Assembly: GCA_027596195.1 (NCBI GenBank)
Contig: JADGJG010000040.1
Location: 1-64,000 of the forward strand
DNA from: Podochytrium sp. JEL0797
Lineage: Eukaryota; Chytridiomycota; Chytridiomycetes; Chytridiales; Chytriomycetaceae
DNA: 64,000 nt
Direction of reading: 5' to 3'
This document shows positions 36,361-48,700 of this stretch, in pieces. The position numbers were made by a program, and so were the translations under genes. The notes beneath the pieces were generated by a model. The model was not told the DNA's origin and did no database searches. It saw only the letters and a list, made by a program, of their open reading frames with translations. Each line of letters opens with the position of its first letter. The stretch's first letter is position 1.

Positions 36361-37580
36361 AAAAAAGGAGTGAGAAACAACGTTGCCAACAAGAATAATA
36401 AGCTCTCTTCTGCTAGTGAATTGAATAGAAGGATATTCGCTTGTGAAAAGTGGAAGGGGGAAAGAGTTGGGTCAGCCTAATTGCTGCGCAGTTTTCAAAA
36501 AACGGCAAGGAGCTGCAGTCAGAGAGCGATTCTCTCGCAACTCAACGAAAGGATAGAAACCTATTTGACGCTCATCTCGCACTCTCTCTGCGGATCAAAA
36601 ACACTCCCCGATCCAAGATCGCTCGAAAATCTCTCTGCTATCATCCTTTTTCCACTATGCAAGCGATACTCTCTCCACGATACTCTCTCCACTAGGCACA
36701 ACTACACACGATACTACAGCTCCCACACTCGCACTGCACAAGAAACCCTACCTCCGTCAGTCTCGGGCGACAGTGCCGCACAAAACAGCTTGCTAAAGAC
36801 CAAACATAAACACAGCGCTACAGTCAGAACTCCTCTAGTCTCGCTAGTTGTTGTAGTATTTACTTCTCAAACGGCACATCCGCATTCAGCAGATCTCTGC
36901 GCTTCTCCTTCTCGTGGTATCGCACGGCTTCTCTGCCCGGTCCTCCGCGGTGATGGTCTCTGTCTCTGTAAGCCTGTGGGTGCGGGTTGTTGGTGGGGCG
37001 TGTCTATGGCAGTCTGTCTAGCTGTCTCTGCGCGGAGGAACTCACCATCGTACTTGAGTTTTTCAATTTTTTTTTTTAATAGTTTCCTGAACAAGAAAGA
37101 AGGATCTCGAGAACCCGCCATTCGCGCGCGGGATTCTCCCAAATTCCTTCGTATTCCTCACAATGAAAACTACTCAATTCTCGGCACACACTGACTTTTA
37201 AATCATTGACCTCCGCGTTTTTCTCTCGCATGCTTGACGCCGACAAGCGCTTTGCAGGACTGGCTCGAAAAAAGCCATCAGCCCTTCACAAAAGAAGAGA
37301 AAGGGAGAAGAGAGGAAAAAAGGGGAGGGCACAGGTATGCATCCTTGGACAAAAACGGAAAAAAATTGGGAGATCCACATTCCTTCAAGATCTTCCATAA
37401 AGGCCCAGTTTGGAGATCGCCCAGAAATCTCTCTCCCAAGCTGCGCTGCCTTTATTTGAGCGCCATTGAGACGATGATCAGCGTACGTAAATCTCTGGAT
37501 TCGTGTGCATTCGTTCCCCATTGTCTCCACCCTGCCCAAACTTGCCATTGTTTCCAAGCTCCCAATTTGATTCAAAACGA
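36361..37580. other. Long intergenic or 5' leader stretch
   Basis: No complete gene is visible. A perfect 14-base tandem duplication (GATACTCTCTCCAC twice) occurs at about 36665-36692. On the minus strand, about 36893-37050 looks like two joined short exons (MAYRDRDHHRGG...), possibly the RRM gene's first coding exons or a tiny separate protein. Confidence 0.4.
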
Positions 37581-37582
37581 CA

Positions 37583-39007
37583 ATGAAGCACGCTGCAAAG
37601 ACCAACATCCTGGTGCTCCACTACGTCAGCAACCTCAGCTTAAACGCTCCCTCCTCGTTCACGTCTTTCGTGTCCGACTCCGACAACGTGAATATCCTTC
37701 TCATCAGCAACAAGCTCTCAGACGCAGACAAAGCCCACTGCCTTGCCTGGGAAGAGGTTAAGAACATCGAATGCAACGGCCAAGTCGAACTATCAGCCTG
37801 GAAACTCTTCAAACAACACGGAATCGATCTCATCTACACCCAGCAAGAAGACTTGATCCTCCGCGCTTCCCACCTCCGTCTCCTATTCGGCCTGCCCGCC
37901 GCAGACCTCCTCCCCGAAGCAGCCCTCTGTTTCAGAGACAAGGTCCGCATGAAGGAAATCGCGTCGCAGGGCGGGTTCAAGGTGCCCGAGTTTCAGCGCG
38001 TGTGGTCGCCGGCGAATGTGATTGGATTCATTCACAAGAATGGATACCCGGTTGTCATGAAGCCGACTCTGGGATCGGCGTCGGCGAGTGTGGTGGTGTT
38101 GAGATCGGATCAGGATCGCGACCGATATTTGACGGAGGAATTTTTTAGCAAGATTGATGATGCGGGGAAGTGTATGGACTACAGGTATGCAAAAAACGCG
38201 TTCTTTTTCTTCCTATTTTACTCTCTTTACTAATCTCCATCCATTAGCGGAGACATCATGATCGAATCCTTCGCCCCTGGCACAATGGTCCACGTAAACG
38301 GATACGCCAACAACGGCAAAATCCAAATCGCCTGGCCCTTCACCTACATGAACACAAACCTCGGCTTCACATCCGGAACCGCATACGGCAACGTCCTCGT
38401 CCCTGCCGCATCCCCCCACCACTCCCACCTCCTCTCCGCCTCCCAACACCTCCTCTCAACCCTCCCCTGCCCAACCCACCTCTTTTTCCACCTCGAAATG
38501 TTTGAAACCACAGACATTTCCGGAACCCCAGTCTACACCCTGTGCGAAATCGCCGCCCGCAGACCAGGCGGGAGCATCGGAAACCTCATTCAACAATGCG
38601 AAATGGGGTCCACGACTCCACCACCAACTTCACCCCCTCTATTCCAAGAAATGGAATTCCGCCTGTCCTGCGGCCTCGGACTGCGCCACGACCGCACCCT
38701 TCACTCTCGATACGCGCGTGCGGATCCCGGGTACTCGATCGCGGATCTCATGGTTCCATTGAAAGTGGGAACGCTCGTTCAGATTCCGGATGGGAACGCG
38801 TGTCCTGTGGAAGGTGTGCGCGTGATTCAGGTTGCGAAGGTGGGGACAACGTATGCTGGGTTTGATATTAACGTGATGAACACATGTGTGAGGTTGGTGG
38901 CTGTTGCTAAGGATGGAGAGGGTGTGACGGAGGGAATGATGGTAGCGAGGTTGAATGACGCGCACAAGTGGTATAACGCTAATCTGTTGTACTTAGTGAG
39001 CAAATGA
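37583..39007 (+). CDS. ATP-grasp domain enzyme
   Basis: Two exons (37583-38184 and 38248-39007) join as DYS-GDIM to give about 453 residues. The N-terminal ~120 residues form a Rossmann-like pre-ATP-grasp region (ILVLHYVSNLSLN, GIDLIYTQQEDLILRASHL). The ATP-grasp fold follows: FRDKVRMKEIASQGGFKVPE, the adenine/phosphate loop GYPVVMKPTLGSASASVVVL, and the metal-binding EIAARRPGGSIGN. Enzymes of this superfamily make amide or ester-like bonds by acyl-phosphate formation (carbamoyl-phosphate synthase, D-Ala ligase and peptide ligases). The substrate cannot be told. No targeting signal is seen. The first Met of the exon was taken because it directly precedes the conserved beta strand. The gene is intact. 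Confidence 0.8.
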
Positions 39008-39057
39008 TCGAACCAGAGAATAAAACCAAACATCTTAAAATCATTGTCACTCACCTC

Positions 39058-40300
39058 TCAGAAAGGGTGAGTCTCTGAAACCTTTATTTTTGACGGGACG
39101 GGATCCAGAAGAATTTTTATCTTGGCCGTACCTACGGTGATGGCGCGTGCAGCTGGTGCATGCGGGATTCTTCTTCGATTTTCCATTTTGAGTGGTTTGA
39201 GCGCTATAAGAGCGCGTGTTTTTGCAGTTGAAAATCTAAACGTTTTCGAGCCTAATTGCTCCCTGCTTCTCCCTGGAACTCCTAACAGCACAAGTCCCGG
39301 TCTTGTATTCTCCCATTCTTTCCTACTCTCGTACTCTCAGACTCGAGTCCTAACATGCGCAGTGGGCCGGATCTCGCGCATTCCACTAACATTCATGCCG
39401 TCTCTGACCCAATAGGGCTCGGCAGATATTCGAGGATTCGCAGGATTCGGGTCGAATCCTCGGGATTCGCAGGATTCGCAGGATTCGCAAATTTGTCGGC
39501 AGATATTTCCTTCGAATCCAGAGGATTCGCGAGATTCGCAGGATTTGCAAGATTCGCCTCGTTCTCGGCAGATATTCGGGCGAAGACCCCTGGCATGCTT
39601 CATAGTATCACCCCTCACAAATCTGATGCCGATTTGCCAGCACGCTTGCTGGCAGCGATTCAAGGTGACGACATTCTTGCATGCCCTCCCCCAAAAGAAG
39701 TTGAAGACCTGGACTTCTCTCGCTGATTAACTTGTTTCCGCGTCCTTGTTTCTCCTCTTGTTCGTTTTTCTTTACTTCTTTTTTTTTATTCTTCTGAAAT
39801 AAATCCAAACAAAAAGGGTGAGTGCACTGCCCCACTGGGCCCTAATTTCTGACGGTACAGGACGGATCCAAAGAATTTTTTTTTCCGTTCCCAAGATTCT
39901 TCCTTTTTAGTTACAAGGGAACGAAAAGGGGAATTGAGCCATTGATACACGGCGTCTAACACCCAATAAATTCAATTACAGTAGAGGCGGGCACCACGCT
40001 TGACCAACATACCCCCCCCCCTCCCCCAATGAGCAGTAAATTGCAAAGATTGGGGACGTTAATTTTCATGCGTTGCTGTTTGGTTCGTCATACAGATTTT
40101 AAAACAAGAGGGAATGAAAAGTGGGACGCAAGATATCCGGCACGCCATGTCAGTCAGAAAGATTTGGACGTTTTTCCGAAATCCAAAATGACTAAACGCA
40201 GGTGTTTTTTTTTCCTCTTCATCAAAATAAAAAAATGCACTGCCCGCCCTAATTGACGCGAGTCAGATGAGTCATTCGGAGGGATCCGTATGACTCCACT
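39058..40300. other. Repeat-rich spacer between ATP-grasp and BAG genes
   Basis: No convincing gene is found. The stretch carries the GGATTCGCA minisatellite (39419-39576) and three related short motifs. At 39062 GGGTGAGT is followed by a GACGGGACGGGATCC-like block and GAATTTTT. At 39818 GGGTGAGTGCACTGCCC is followed by GGACGGATCC and GAATTTTT. At 40235 GCACTGCCC is followed by CCCTAATTGAC and GGGATCC. These look like ends of related decayed mobile elements. Confidence 0.45.
39419..39590. repeat. Nested minisatellite
   Basis: Units close to GGATTCGCA (9 bases; some GAATCC inverted variants) are repeated about fourteen times. They are set inside a higher-order unit marked by TCGGCAGATATT at 39419, 39496 and 39565 (spacing 77 and 69 bases). 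All reading frames stay open across it, giving Gly-Phe-Ala-type or Asn-Pro-Ala-type peptides, but there is no gene context. Confidence 0.75.
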
Positions 40301-40352
40301 TTTGCGTTTATTGCGAATTCCAAAACTTTCTCCCACACACCGATTCAAACAA

Positions 40353-40823
40353 ATGTCCGACGAACAATACATGGAACCCCCCAGCGACGACGAATCCATC
40401 TTGTCAAACACCGTCTCCGTTGCCTCCACCGACGCGGAGGACCAACAAACTGGACTCGCAACCTACCTCAACCCCGTCCTCGCCCTCACACAAGAATTCA
40501 ACACCGAGTTCCCCCTCTACCCAACAACCGTTGGTTCAACCAAAACAAAAGGATGGAAATCGCGACTCCGCGGGTTGTGCGAGAACCTCAAAATCGACCC
40601 AGTCACGCGGAAGCTTGTTCTGGGTGCCAAGGAGAACATGCCGCTGCTCGAGGTGGAAGAGAAGTTGACCAAGTTTTTGTTGAAGACGGATGAACTCGAA
40701 TCGGCTGGGTTTGTGATTGTTCGTGAAAAGAGACGCGCATTGGTCAAGGAGATTTTGGGCATGCTCAAGAACATTGACAAGGCCAAGAAGAGAGCGGTTC
40801 GGGAAGCTTGCAAGGATGAATAA
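40353..40823 (+). CDS. BAG-domain protein, copy 1
   Basis: This is a 156-residue single-exon protein. The N-terminus is acidic and Ser/Thr-rich. The C-terminal ~75 residues form a three-helix BAG-like domain: LLEVEEKLTKFLLKTDELES, then FVIVREKRRALVKEILGMLK, then NIDKAKKRAVREA. BAG domains bind the Hsp70 nucleotide-binding domain and trigger ADP release. The Arg in VREKR and the following basic helix correspond to the surface BAG domains use to contact Hsp70. It is followed 86 bases later by a paralogue on the same strand. Assignment to BAG is by pattern only. Start at ATG 40353 rather than the in-frame 40290, since the extra residues are not conserved in the paralogue. Confidence 0.65.
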   Translation: MSDEQYMEPPSDDESILSNTVSVASTDAEDQQTGLATYLNPVLALTQEFNTEFPLYPTTVGSTKTKGWKSRLRGLCENLKIDPVTRKLVLGAKENMPLLEVEEKLTKFLLKTDELESAGFVIVREKRRALVKEILGMLKNIDKAKKRAVREACKDE

Positions 40824-40908
40824 GATGAAAAAGGGTGCAATAAACGTACTTTCCTTACTTAAAGAAATTCATTAGAAGAAGAAGGAAAAAAAGATCGAAG
40901 AATTCTGT

Positions 40909-41400
40909 ATGTCGCCAATCATTCTGGGTTATCCGGGCTTTGACAACCCTGAGACATCCGAACCAGAATCCTCCGAATGCATCCCATGCGGAACAACTCC
41001 CTCCCCTCTCGATGTTTGCTCCCCCTTCGATGTCAAACAAAGCCTCAAAACCCTCGATGCCTTGGCACTCGCGTTTCACAGTGACTTCCCCGCCAAAGAC
41101 GACGACAACGTATTCCTCCACTCCACCATCCGATCCCTCTCTTCCACGCTCCAAGTGGACTCGGACGGACACGACTTGGACCCCGCAAATCCGGGGAACC
41201 GGGGGTTTCTGGACATGGAGAACAAGGTGGCGGGAATTCTGCGGCAGATGGAGAGTGTGCAGGCCAAGGGACATACGGTTGTGCGGTTTCGGAAGCAGAC
41301 GGTTGTGAGGGAGGTGCAGCGGGCGATGACGGCTCTGCGGGAAGCCAAGGTGGAGGCGATACGGCGGGCCAAGGGGGATTCATCATTGAAAGGGGAATAA
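40909..41400 (+). CDS. BAG-domain protein, copy 2 (tandem paralogue)
   Basis: This is a 163-residue single-exon protein aligned end-to-end with the preceding gene. Shared features are the acidic N-terminus, an early helix (LKTLDALALAFHSDFP matching LNPVLALTQEFNTEFP), and the BAG-like helices (MENKVAGILRQMESVQAKGH, then VVRFRKQTVVREVQRAMTAL). Identity is low by eye, so the duplication is old. The BAG arginine/lysine helix is kept, so the protein should still contact Hsp70 (inference). Confidence 0.6.
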   Translation: MSPIILGYPGFDNPETSEPESSECIPCGTTPSPLDVCSPFDVKQSLKTLDALALAFHSDFPAKDDDNVFLHSTIRSLSSTLQVDSDGHDLDPANPGNRGFLDMENKVAGILRQMESVQAKGHTVVRFRKQTVVREVQRAMTALREAKVEAIRRAKGDSSLKGE

Positions 41401-41597
41401 AGATATGTGTGGCAGTAGACTATTGAAGTGGAGACGTGAGAGAGGAGGTGTTATCATTCATCGACGCGTGGTATGACTCAGACCCTTGAACAATCATACG
41501 GTTTGCAGCCCGCTTCGATCGATTCAGTCGTTGGTAATGGAGAGCTCATTCATGACATTGAAAAATAGCGGGAGGTTGATTTTTCATCAGAAAAACA

Positions 41598-43483
41598 ATG
41601 TCAAAAATCGAGTTGACAAACCAAAACAAAAAACCAAATCGTCGTTCCGACAGCCCCTTACATGACGCGATCCAAACCCGGATCGTCACAAGTCTCAGCG
41701 GTCTCGCACTCTGCCTCCTCATTACTGCCGCATTCTCACTCGTGCTTGGAAAGGCCGCTTGGATCGTCGCGTCAGATTCTCAGTCAACCCGCCCCACCAT
41801 TTCGAACTCGAATGCATCAATCATTTCCCATATTTCCGTCACACTAGACCACAATCCTCCTCCTGCGCGACAGAAATTCATCGCCTTTGCTTCCCTCCCC
41901 ACAACTTCCTCCTTTTCATCCTCACAAACGAATTTAAAACACCTCGCCGAATGGATTTTAATCGCCAAACACCTGAACCGCACACTCGTCCTCCCACATC
42001 TCCAAAAATTCCGAACGACCGACAAGTCTTCACAATCAGTTTCACTCCTTTCCACACAAGACGCGACAACCGACGATCACGACACTGTCGCAATGGAGGA
42101 CTGGTTCCACGTGTTTCCTATCGCTGACGCAGCGCAACATTTGTATCCAAACACACTTAATGGGTATCACCAAAAATCGGATTCGATCGTTTCCCCCTTG
42201 TCAGAATATGCATCTGTGGTTGACTTTCACGATTGGCTCGGCGCCACTGAGCTGCGTCGCGCAACAGTCGCGTTTATCACAAACGCAGATGAAGGCGTTG
42301 AGTGCATTGAAGAGCATGATGCGGGTGTATGGCCGGAATGGACTGCGTGGATCTCGCCGGACCGTGCCGGGAGGGATATTTGCCTGCAATCTCCAGAAAT
42401 GGATGCGGTGATGGAGAGCTTGATTCTAGGCATCGATACAGCTACTGAAATGGAAAAACCGGATATTGAAGAAGCTGATGAGGAGGAAGAGGAAGGAGGG
42501 GGGGAAGGCCCCCAACCGCACGACGCACCCATCGCAAAAAGGCCAATCAACGCGCAAATCTCAAAGAGCGCGAGAATTCGCTTTGTGAATACGTATCAGC
42601 AGTCGATTTTGGATGTGTCCAATGCTCTTGTGGCCGACACGGCTGTAAGGAACGCGGAATTGCTAGTGGTTCGAAAACAGGTTTCGAAATTCACTTCGTT
42701 TTTGGCAGCTCAAGAGAATCTGAAACCTTTATATTCTAGGGAAACAATCAACTCTTTCCTTCCTCCTTCACATCCACTCTGTTGCAAGAGATGTTCCTGT
42801 TTCCCAACCAACAACTTTACGCGCTCATCCGGTCTGCCCTCCGAGCCTCGAACCTCCCCATCGTGGCATTCCGGTGGAACATGCCTACTTCCACGCTGAC
42901 TCCTGAATTATCTCGAACCTGTGCCGCCACTCTCTTCAAACACGTAAAACGAATCCTCAAAACACAAAACGCTGCATTTTTTGACTCCACCACAGACAAT
43001 GAAAACGAATTCCAAAAAACTGCCAACGTATACTTGAGTACAAGCCTATTTCCCGAATTCGACGCGCAAGACGTGTTTGTGAAACCCCTCAAACTAAACT
43101 CTGAACATCCCGCATCAATGCATCCACCACCACAACACCTCGTCTCTGCATACTGGTACCTTCGCAAACGGATCCCCGCATTCTTGGACGTCAGTTTCGT
43201 ATTCGAAAAATCCGAATTGGAAACGGTCCACCCGCTGTTTTGGCAGCTCGTGGACGAAGTGGTTTTTGAAGAGGCAGATGTGGTTGTTTTTGGTGTTGGA
43301 GAGTGTAATGGGGAGGGTGCGAGTGGATTGTGGGAGGAGGAGAGGCGGTTCGTGGACAAGATGAGAACGCGACGGAAGGCACGGGCGGTGGAGATTTTTC
43401 CGCCGGTTGGGGAGGACGATACGGACGCGCCGAGAGATGGGGACGGGAGGAAGGTAGTTTATCACAGCTTGACGTGGAAATAA
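41598..43483 (+). CDS. Type II membrane glycosyltransferase, O-fucosyltransferase-like
   Basis: Two exons (41598-42680, 42740-43483) join at RKQ-GNNQ with phase kept, giving about 608 residues. A short basic cytosolic tail precedes a membrane anchor (LSGLALCLLITAAFSLVLG, residues about 31-52). This is the layout of Golgi type II glycosyltransferases. The luminal part has the motif NLKHLAEWILIAKHLNRTLV followed by LPHL, which is characteristic of GDP-fucose protein O-fucosyltransferase folds. Later, LYALIRSALRASNLPIVAFR and VYLSTSLFPEF could supply the second half of the nucleotide-sugar site. An acidic insert (EEADEEEEEGGGEGP) near residue 295 is unusual. Donor and acceptor specificity cannot be told. 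Confidence 0.6.
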
Positions 43484-43687
43484 GATAAAAAAATAAGTAA
43501 CAAGAAATTTGGAGATTGGAGATTTCCTGTGAAGATTCCGCTTTACTGTGATTCTCCCGCAAGAAGCAACTTCCCACTTTTTAGTTTTGAACCTTGATTT
43601 GAAATTCAGAGGTTACCTAGGCACAGGGAAAGTAGGTATGCGAGATTTTTTGTTTCTTTTCTTGCCAACAAACGACTCAACCACAAA

Positions 43688-45262
43688 ATGGCTCGCACAC
43701 TCCCATCACTCACTGGCATACGCAAACAATACACTCACGCTTACAAACTATTGATTGCCGAACAGGTCATCACTCTCAACACAACACTCATTGCTGTACA
43801 CCCACACCGCAAACAACGCACTGGTGCACTCACAGCCATTGCCAAACAACACTCCCTCTCCCGTGCCATGGTCTCAAAGTGGGTGCGATCAATCGACACA
43901 CTGAGAGAACACAGGAAATCATTGCATGCCTCATTCCATCTGCCATGGGGCACCCGCATGGTGGGCGGAGGACACAAACACCACACTCGAATCGACACTC
44001 CCATTCCCTCTCTCGAACACATTGTTATTGACTACGACGGCGTGCCCTCTACCCTCACTCCCACTCCATCCATGGTGCGTTGCTTGTTTCCACAGGAGGA
44101 GGCCAAACTGTTTGCCATCGTGGCCGACCAGCGGAACCGCGGCCATGGCGTGTCTTGCTCGGACCTGTGCGACTGGATGCTGGCACTCGTCAAGGATCCC
44201 CTGACCCTCCTCGCGGATGCGATTCTGGACGAAGCAGCTGCGCGGCGCAGAGAGGACTTTGTCGCCTCGTCGTCGTGGCGCGCGGGATTCATGGATCGTT
44301 ACCGTCTGAGTCTCAGGGAAAAGTCGACTTCGAGGACATGTTCTCTCCTGGACCACAGCAACGAAACTCCCATTCCCCTTCCTTCTCTCCCTCTTCCTTT
44401 CTCAAAAATCAAAAACACACAAAAAAATAAACAAAATACAAAACAAACAAAACCATTCTTTATTCCTGTTTCTTCTTCGAATTCTAACATTGTCCAGGAT
44501 CCGAAGGTCGTTTCGTTTGACGACTTTGTTGATAGGAATGTCGAACGCGAACAACTCGCCATCCCAGCCATCAAAAACTTTGACCAGGCGCGTTTGTATT
44601 TCGACATGTCCACCAACCAGACAATCAACCCCACGGGGGCAAGAAATGTGATCATCAAGGACACGGGCAACGAATCCACTGGATTCTCCATTGGCCTCAC
44701 GTGTGCCGGAGACGGATCAAGACTGCCTCCTGTTGTGGTGTTCAAGGGTGCCAGAAACGGAATCTTGGCCAAGAAGGTGCCCGGGCAAGTTGCTGCAGCC
44801 GAGCTTGGCGTGCACGTCGCGTTCCAGAAGAACTCATGGTTCGACGCCGACGTCATGGAAAACGATTACATTCCCTCACTAACTGAGGGAGTGCAGGGAT
44901 CAGGCAAGACAATGCTGGTTCTCGACTCCTATCGCGCCCACTTGACCGATTCCGTCAAGGAAAAGTTCAAGGACGCCAACGTCATTCCCTGCGTCATTCC
45001 AGGTGGTTACACCTCCCAACTACAGCCACTCGACGTGGGAATCATCAAACCATTCAAGGACAGAATGCGCAAGTTGTGGAAGGACTGGATTCGAAAGCCA
45101 GTTGTGGACCCAAGTGAATTGGCCAAAAGCGGCCGCAAGAAACGGGCGTCGCATGTTCTCATGTGCACATGGATTGAGAAGGCATGGAATGACTTGGACG
45201 ATTCGGTGTTTGAGAATGCATTCCGCAAGGCGCTGTGGTCAAGGAGGAAGAGTGCACATTGA
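43688..45262 (+). mobile_element. Pogo/Tigger-type DDE transposase gene
   Basis: An open frame encodes a transposase of the Tc1/mariner-pogo group, which cuts and pastes DNA flanked by terminal inverted repeats. The N-terminus has a helix-turn-helix (ALTAIAKQHSLSRAMVSKWV). Next is a CENP-B-like second DNA-binding domain with CSDLCDWMLALVKDP and SWRAGFMDRYRLSLR. The DDE catalytic core follows: D in YFDMSTNQT, D in LVLDSYRAHLTD, and D in QLQPLDVGIIKPFKDRM. All three acidic residues are present, so it may be active. The segment at about 44345-44500 is low-complexity, Lys/Asn/Thr-rich, and ends CATTGTCCAG. It may be a retained in-frame intron. I could not find matching terminal inverted repeats close by. 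The giant Fanzor-like gene begins 494 bases downstream on the same strand. Confidence 0.85.
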
Positions 45263-45755
45263 GTGTGATTTTTAAAACATGTGGGGTCGGTAGAGGGATG
45301 GAGGCGACAAAGCAAAAGATAAAGCTTGTTTATTGCAAGCTGCTGCGTTTGGGGTTCGTGGCGTGGCGTCTCCTCGGAGCGTCATTCGTATTCCCCTGTT
45401 TTTGTCGACGGCACTTTCCGGCTGTTTGATGAAAGTGAATGGTGCATGTGTCCTGCTTGTGGTACCAGAAAACGGATGGCTTCTCTTCCCTGTTCTTTTT
45501 CTTTCTTTTCTATTTTTTAATTGAAATTTATTTTATGGGTTTATAAACGAGAAAAGTCACACGCCACACACACGCCACTGCTCGCGGGGTTATCGACAGA
45601 CAGACGGCATCCTGAACAATTCTGAAGGCGTAGGTTCATGGTGTTAATGACCACCTGACAATTTTTTTTTGTCTCCTCCTAAACTTCGACAAAAACCCCC
45701 TCCCCCTTCCCATCGTCTAAAGTTCCTCTACATCAAAATCTTAAGGCTGTGTAAG
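45263..45755. other. Spacer between transposase and Fanzor-like gene
   Basis: No gene is found here. It is AT-rich with a T9 run (about 45661) and CACACGCCACACACACGCCAC near 45560. It presumably contains the transposase 3' end and the promoter of the following gene. Confidence 0.5.
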
Positions 45756-48700
45756 ATGGATCACCCAGATCCACCAGTTGCTCAACTTCCAGACCCCGGT
45801 CGACATGCAACGTGAGTTAAACGCGTTGCGTGCATTATTCGGCTGCTGTTCCTTCGTTCCCTTGCTGACACCATCTCTTTCCATTTCTTCACAGTAACGT
45901 TGCGCCGAACAAACCACTCCAGACAAATCATGAACTCCCGGCTTCCAAGCGCAGGAAGAAGGTAACAAGAGAATACATACCTGATTGCCTTTTCAATGTG
46001 TTGACCCAAGTTTTGTTTGTAGGTTAAGGCCAAACCAGCCACACCAGCCACACCAGCCACACCAACTATCTCGACTTTGTTCAGCAACGCCCTCTCGTCA
46101 CATCCAGACCACACCCTCAACGGACTGACCCCTCTGGAATATGCGTTGTTTGGTAAAGGCGCCATTGGCAGCTTCCAAGAGCCAGGATTCCTCCAACGCG
46201 CCATGAACGTCCGAATTGATATCTGGAATTGTCTCCAGCAGAATGATCGAAACCTCGAAGGCGCACTTCCACTGTACAAGTTCCTCTATAAAGAAGAGCT
46301 TCGTAACAACCCAGTTGCCACTCACCCTCAGGCGAAAATGTTCCTCGAGAAACACAAGAGCGGGATTATATCGTTGACCCTGTTGTTTCATATGGAATGT
46401 GGGATTCGTCATAATCTTGGCGCGGATGGGAATCACGGTGAGTTTATGGTTTTCACTGCAACTTTTTTTTCCGCGTTGGCGTGATCTTACACCACCATTC
46501 CGCCATTACAGGTCTCACATCCTATTTCATCTACAAGCTCGGTCAAACATTCCTCAAGACATGCAAGAGCTTTGGCTACATTTCCGAATCTGTGGACTTG
46601 ACACCAGAATGGCTCGAGACCGTTCAAGGGAAGGAGTTCGCGGCATCTTTGGCTTTCCTCTTCACTGAGCACAAGCCATGGTGTCATGGGTTTGCCCTTG
46701 ACGCAGCAGCTCCATGCAACGCCAACGCTCCATGTAACGCGTCTGGGACCTGTAACGCCGCCGCCCCATGCAACTCTACCGGTGCCCCTTGCAACGCAGG
46801 TTCGACAACAAGCCAGGGCAAGGGCTCTTCTTCCTTGGTGGACCCCAGGATTTACGATGTCCTAATGGACATAACGTTAATGCTCGCTGGAGCCGCTGGA
46901 TTCAAAATTGTCCATGTTCACGCCATGGGCAAGTTTGCACAAGACTACTGGAAATCGCGTAATGTTCCCATAAAGTGCATGTTCTCTCCATCTACCAAGA
47001 AGATTGGAAAGCGGCAACCTTGCGACACTGACAAGTACCTTCCCGCCGTGAAATTCGTGTATGGCTTTGACCACCCCGCCGCCATGGCATACAACACCAA
47101 GTTCATGGCTTCTATCAAATCGGACGAGCCTATCAAATCGGCAGAGTACTTCATGTGTTTCGTCCTGGAGGCGCATTTCCGCGGCGGCTTCATGGACCTT
47201 GTCGGTGTTCCGGAGTCTGACCACACGCGGTTCCTCGACGCTTGGTACGCCCTTTTTTATGCGGATGTCAAGGAATCGCCGCTTTACTCTTGGTTGGTTG
47301 TCTTCAAGACATTTCCTGGAGTGTTTACGGCCGCCAAGAACCTGAAACCCGAGGCTGCACGGAACCTCATTCGCTCCGAAAACTTTGGCAAGGCCAACGT
47401 GAACCCCAAGTATGTTCAACGAGCTGACCATCAGAAGACTGTCAAGGGTGATTTGTATGGCTTCATTGGTGGCCACATTGTTGGGCCCGAATTTTCACAT
47501 TCGCCGCCAAGGGTATGCCATTTTCACATTCTCTGTTTTTCTTTATTCTCGAGCTTCTGTTTCTGACTCTTTTTAATCAGATTCCCAAACAAACCTCAAT
47601 CCACTTTCCCGCTCGCCTGATGAACGGGGTCGTTTCCTTGCCGTCAAAACTCCTCGAAAAAGCGGTGGCAGTTCGTACCTGGATGGGATTTATTGCTGGT
47701 TACTTCATGGTTGCTGTGAATATCCTGAACCTTCGTGGTGACTCGAACATGACGAAAATGCGGTCTGGGAATGACGCGGCCTCATTGCATGAGGCTGTGT
47801 TTCTTACGTTGATGCTGGAATACCGAATCAGCAACCCAACCTACACGCTCATTCTCATTTCGGTTAGTTTTCAATTGTGCCCGGTATCCAAGACCACGCC
47901 GATGGCGGATTTTCTGGGCCATGTGAGCCGCAACATCAATTCGGCAAAGCAGTTTTACATCCGTGACATTGCTGAGTTGGAAGCAATTGGTGTGTTCAAC
48001 GCGGCAGGGGAGTTGGTGAACGTGCATATTGTTGCGACGCGGATGATTCACCTTTCGAGCTTTTCGGGTCAAAACACAGAGGATGGCGTTGGGAAGCTGT
48101 GTGCGCTTGCGAGCGTACTGGGGAGTGATGGATTGAATGGGATGGTTGTGGGGTATTACGGCAAGTCGGAGGATGGGAGGGGGAGTGTTGGCCACAGCAT
48201 GATCGCTACACCGGGGTCTGAAGTCATGGACCGTGTTCGAATCCAAGCTCGAAAGATGCAAGATGCCAACTCTCTGTGTCTCAAGGACCACCTCATTGAC
48301 GTTGACAAGGCCAAGAACGAGTTACCTCTTCGCGTGATCGAAAACATCGTTCAATGGGATTCCAAAACCCTCCCACCCCACTCGTCTCTCCACAACAAAT
48401 ACCGAGCACCTCACGTTATCGTTGGTAATCTTTTCAAAACCATGGTGGAGCTGGCGCAAAAGAATCAGCAAGTGCCTCTTGAGATTGCTCTCGCTCTCAA
48501 CTCGTTGCGGGATATTTACGGCCGGCACAACAAGGAAGTCTCGCCACGGAAACCTTCAACAAAATCGGATTCTGCAGCCAAAGCGGCGACTGTTGATGCG
48601 TTCAAGAGATTTACACCATCGAAAATCGACTTCGACTTGAAGACTCTTCCACCACACAGCAAGAAGAACAAGGAGTCGATGCTTCAGATTCAGTGCCAGT

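Noticed and set aside
39419..39590. CRISPR-like array
   Set aside because: The units are 9 bases without spacers, a minisatellite in a eukaryotic genome.
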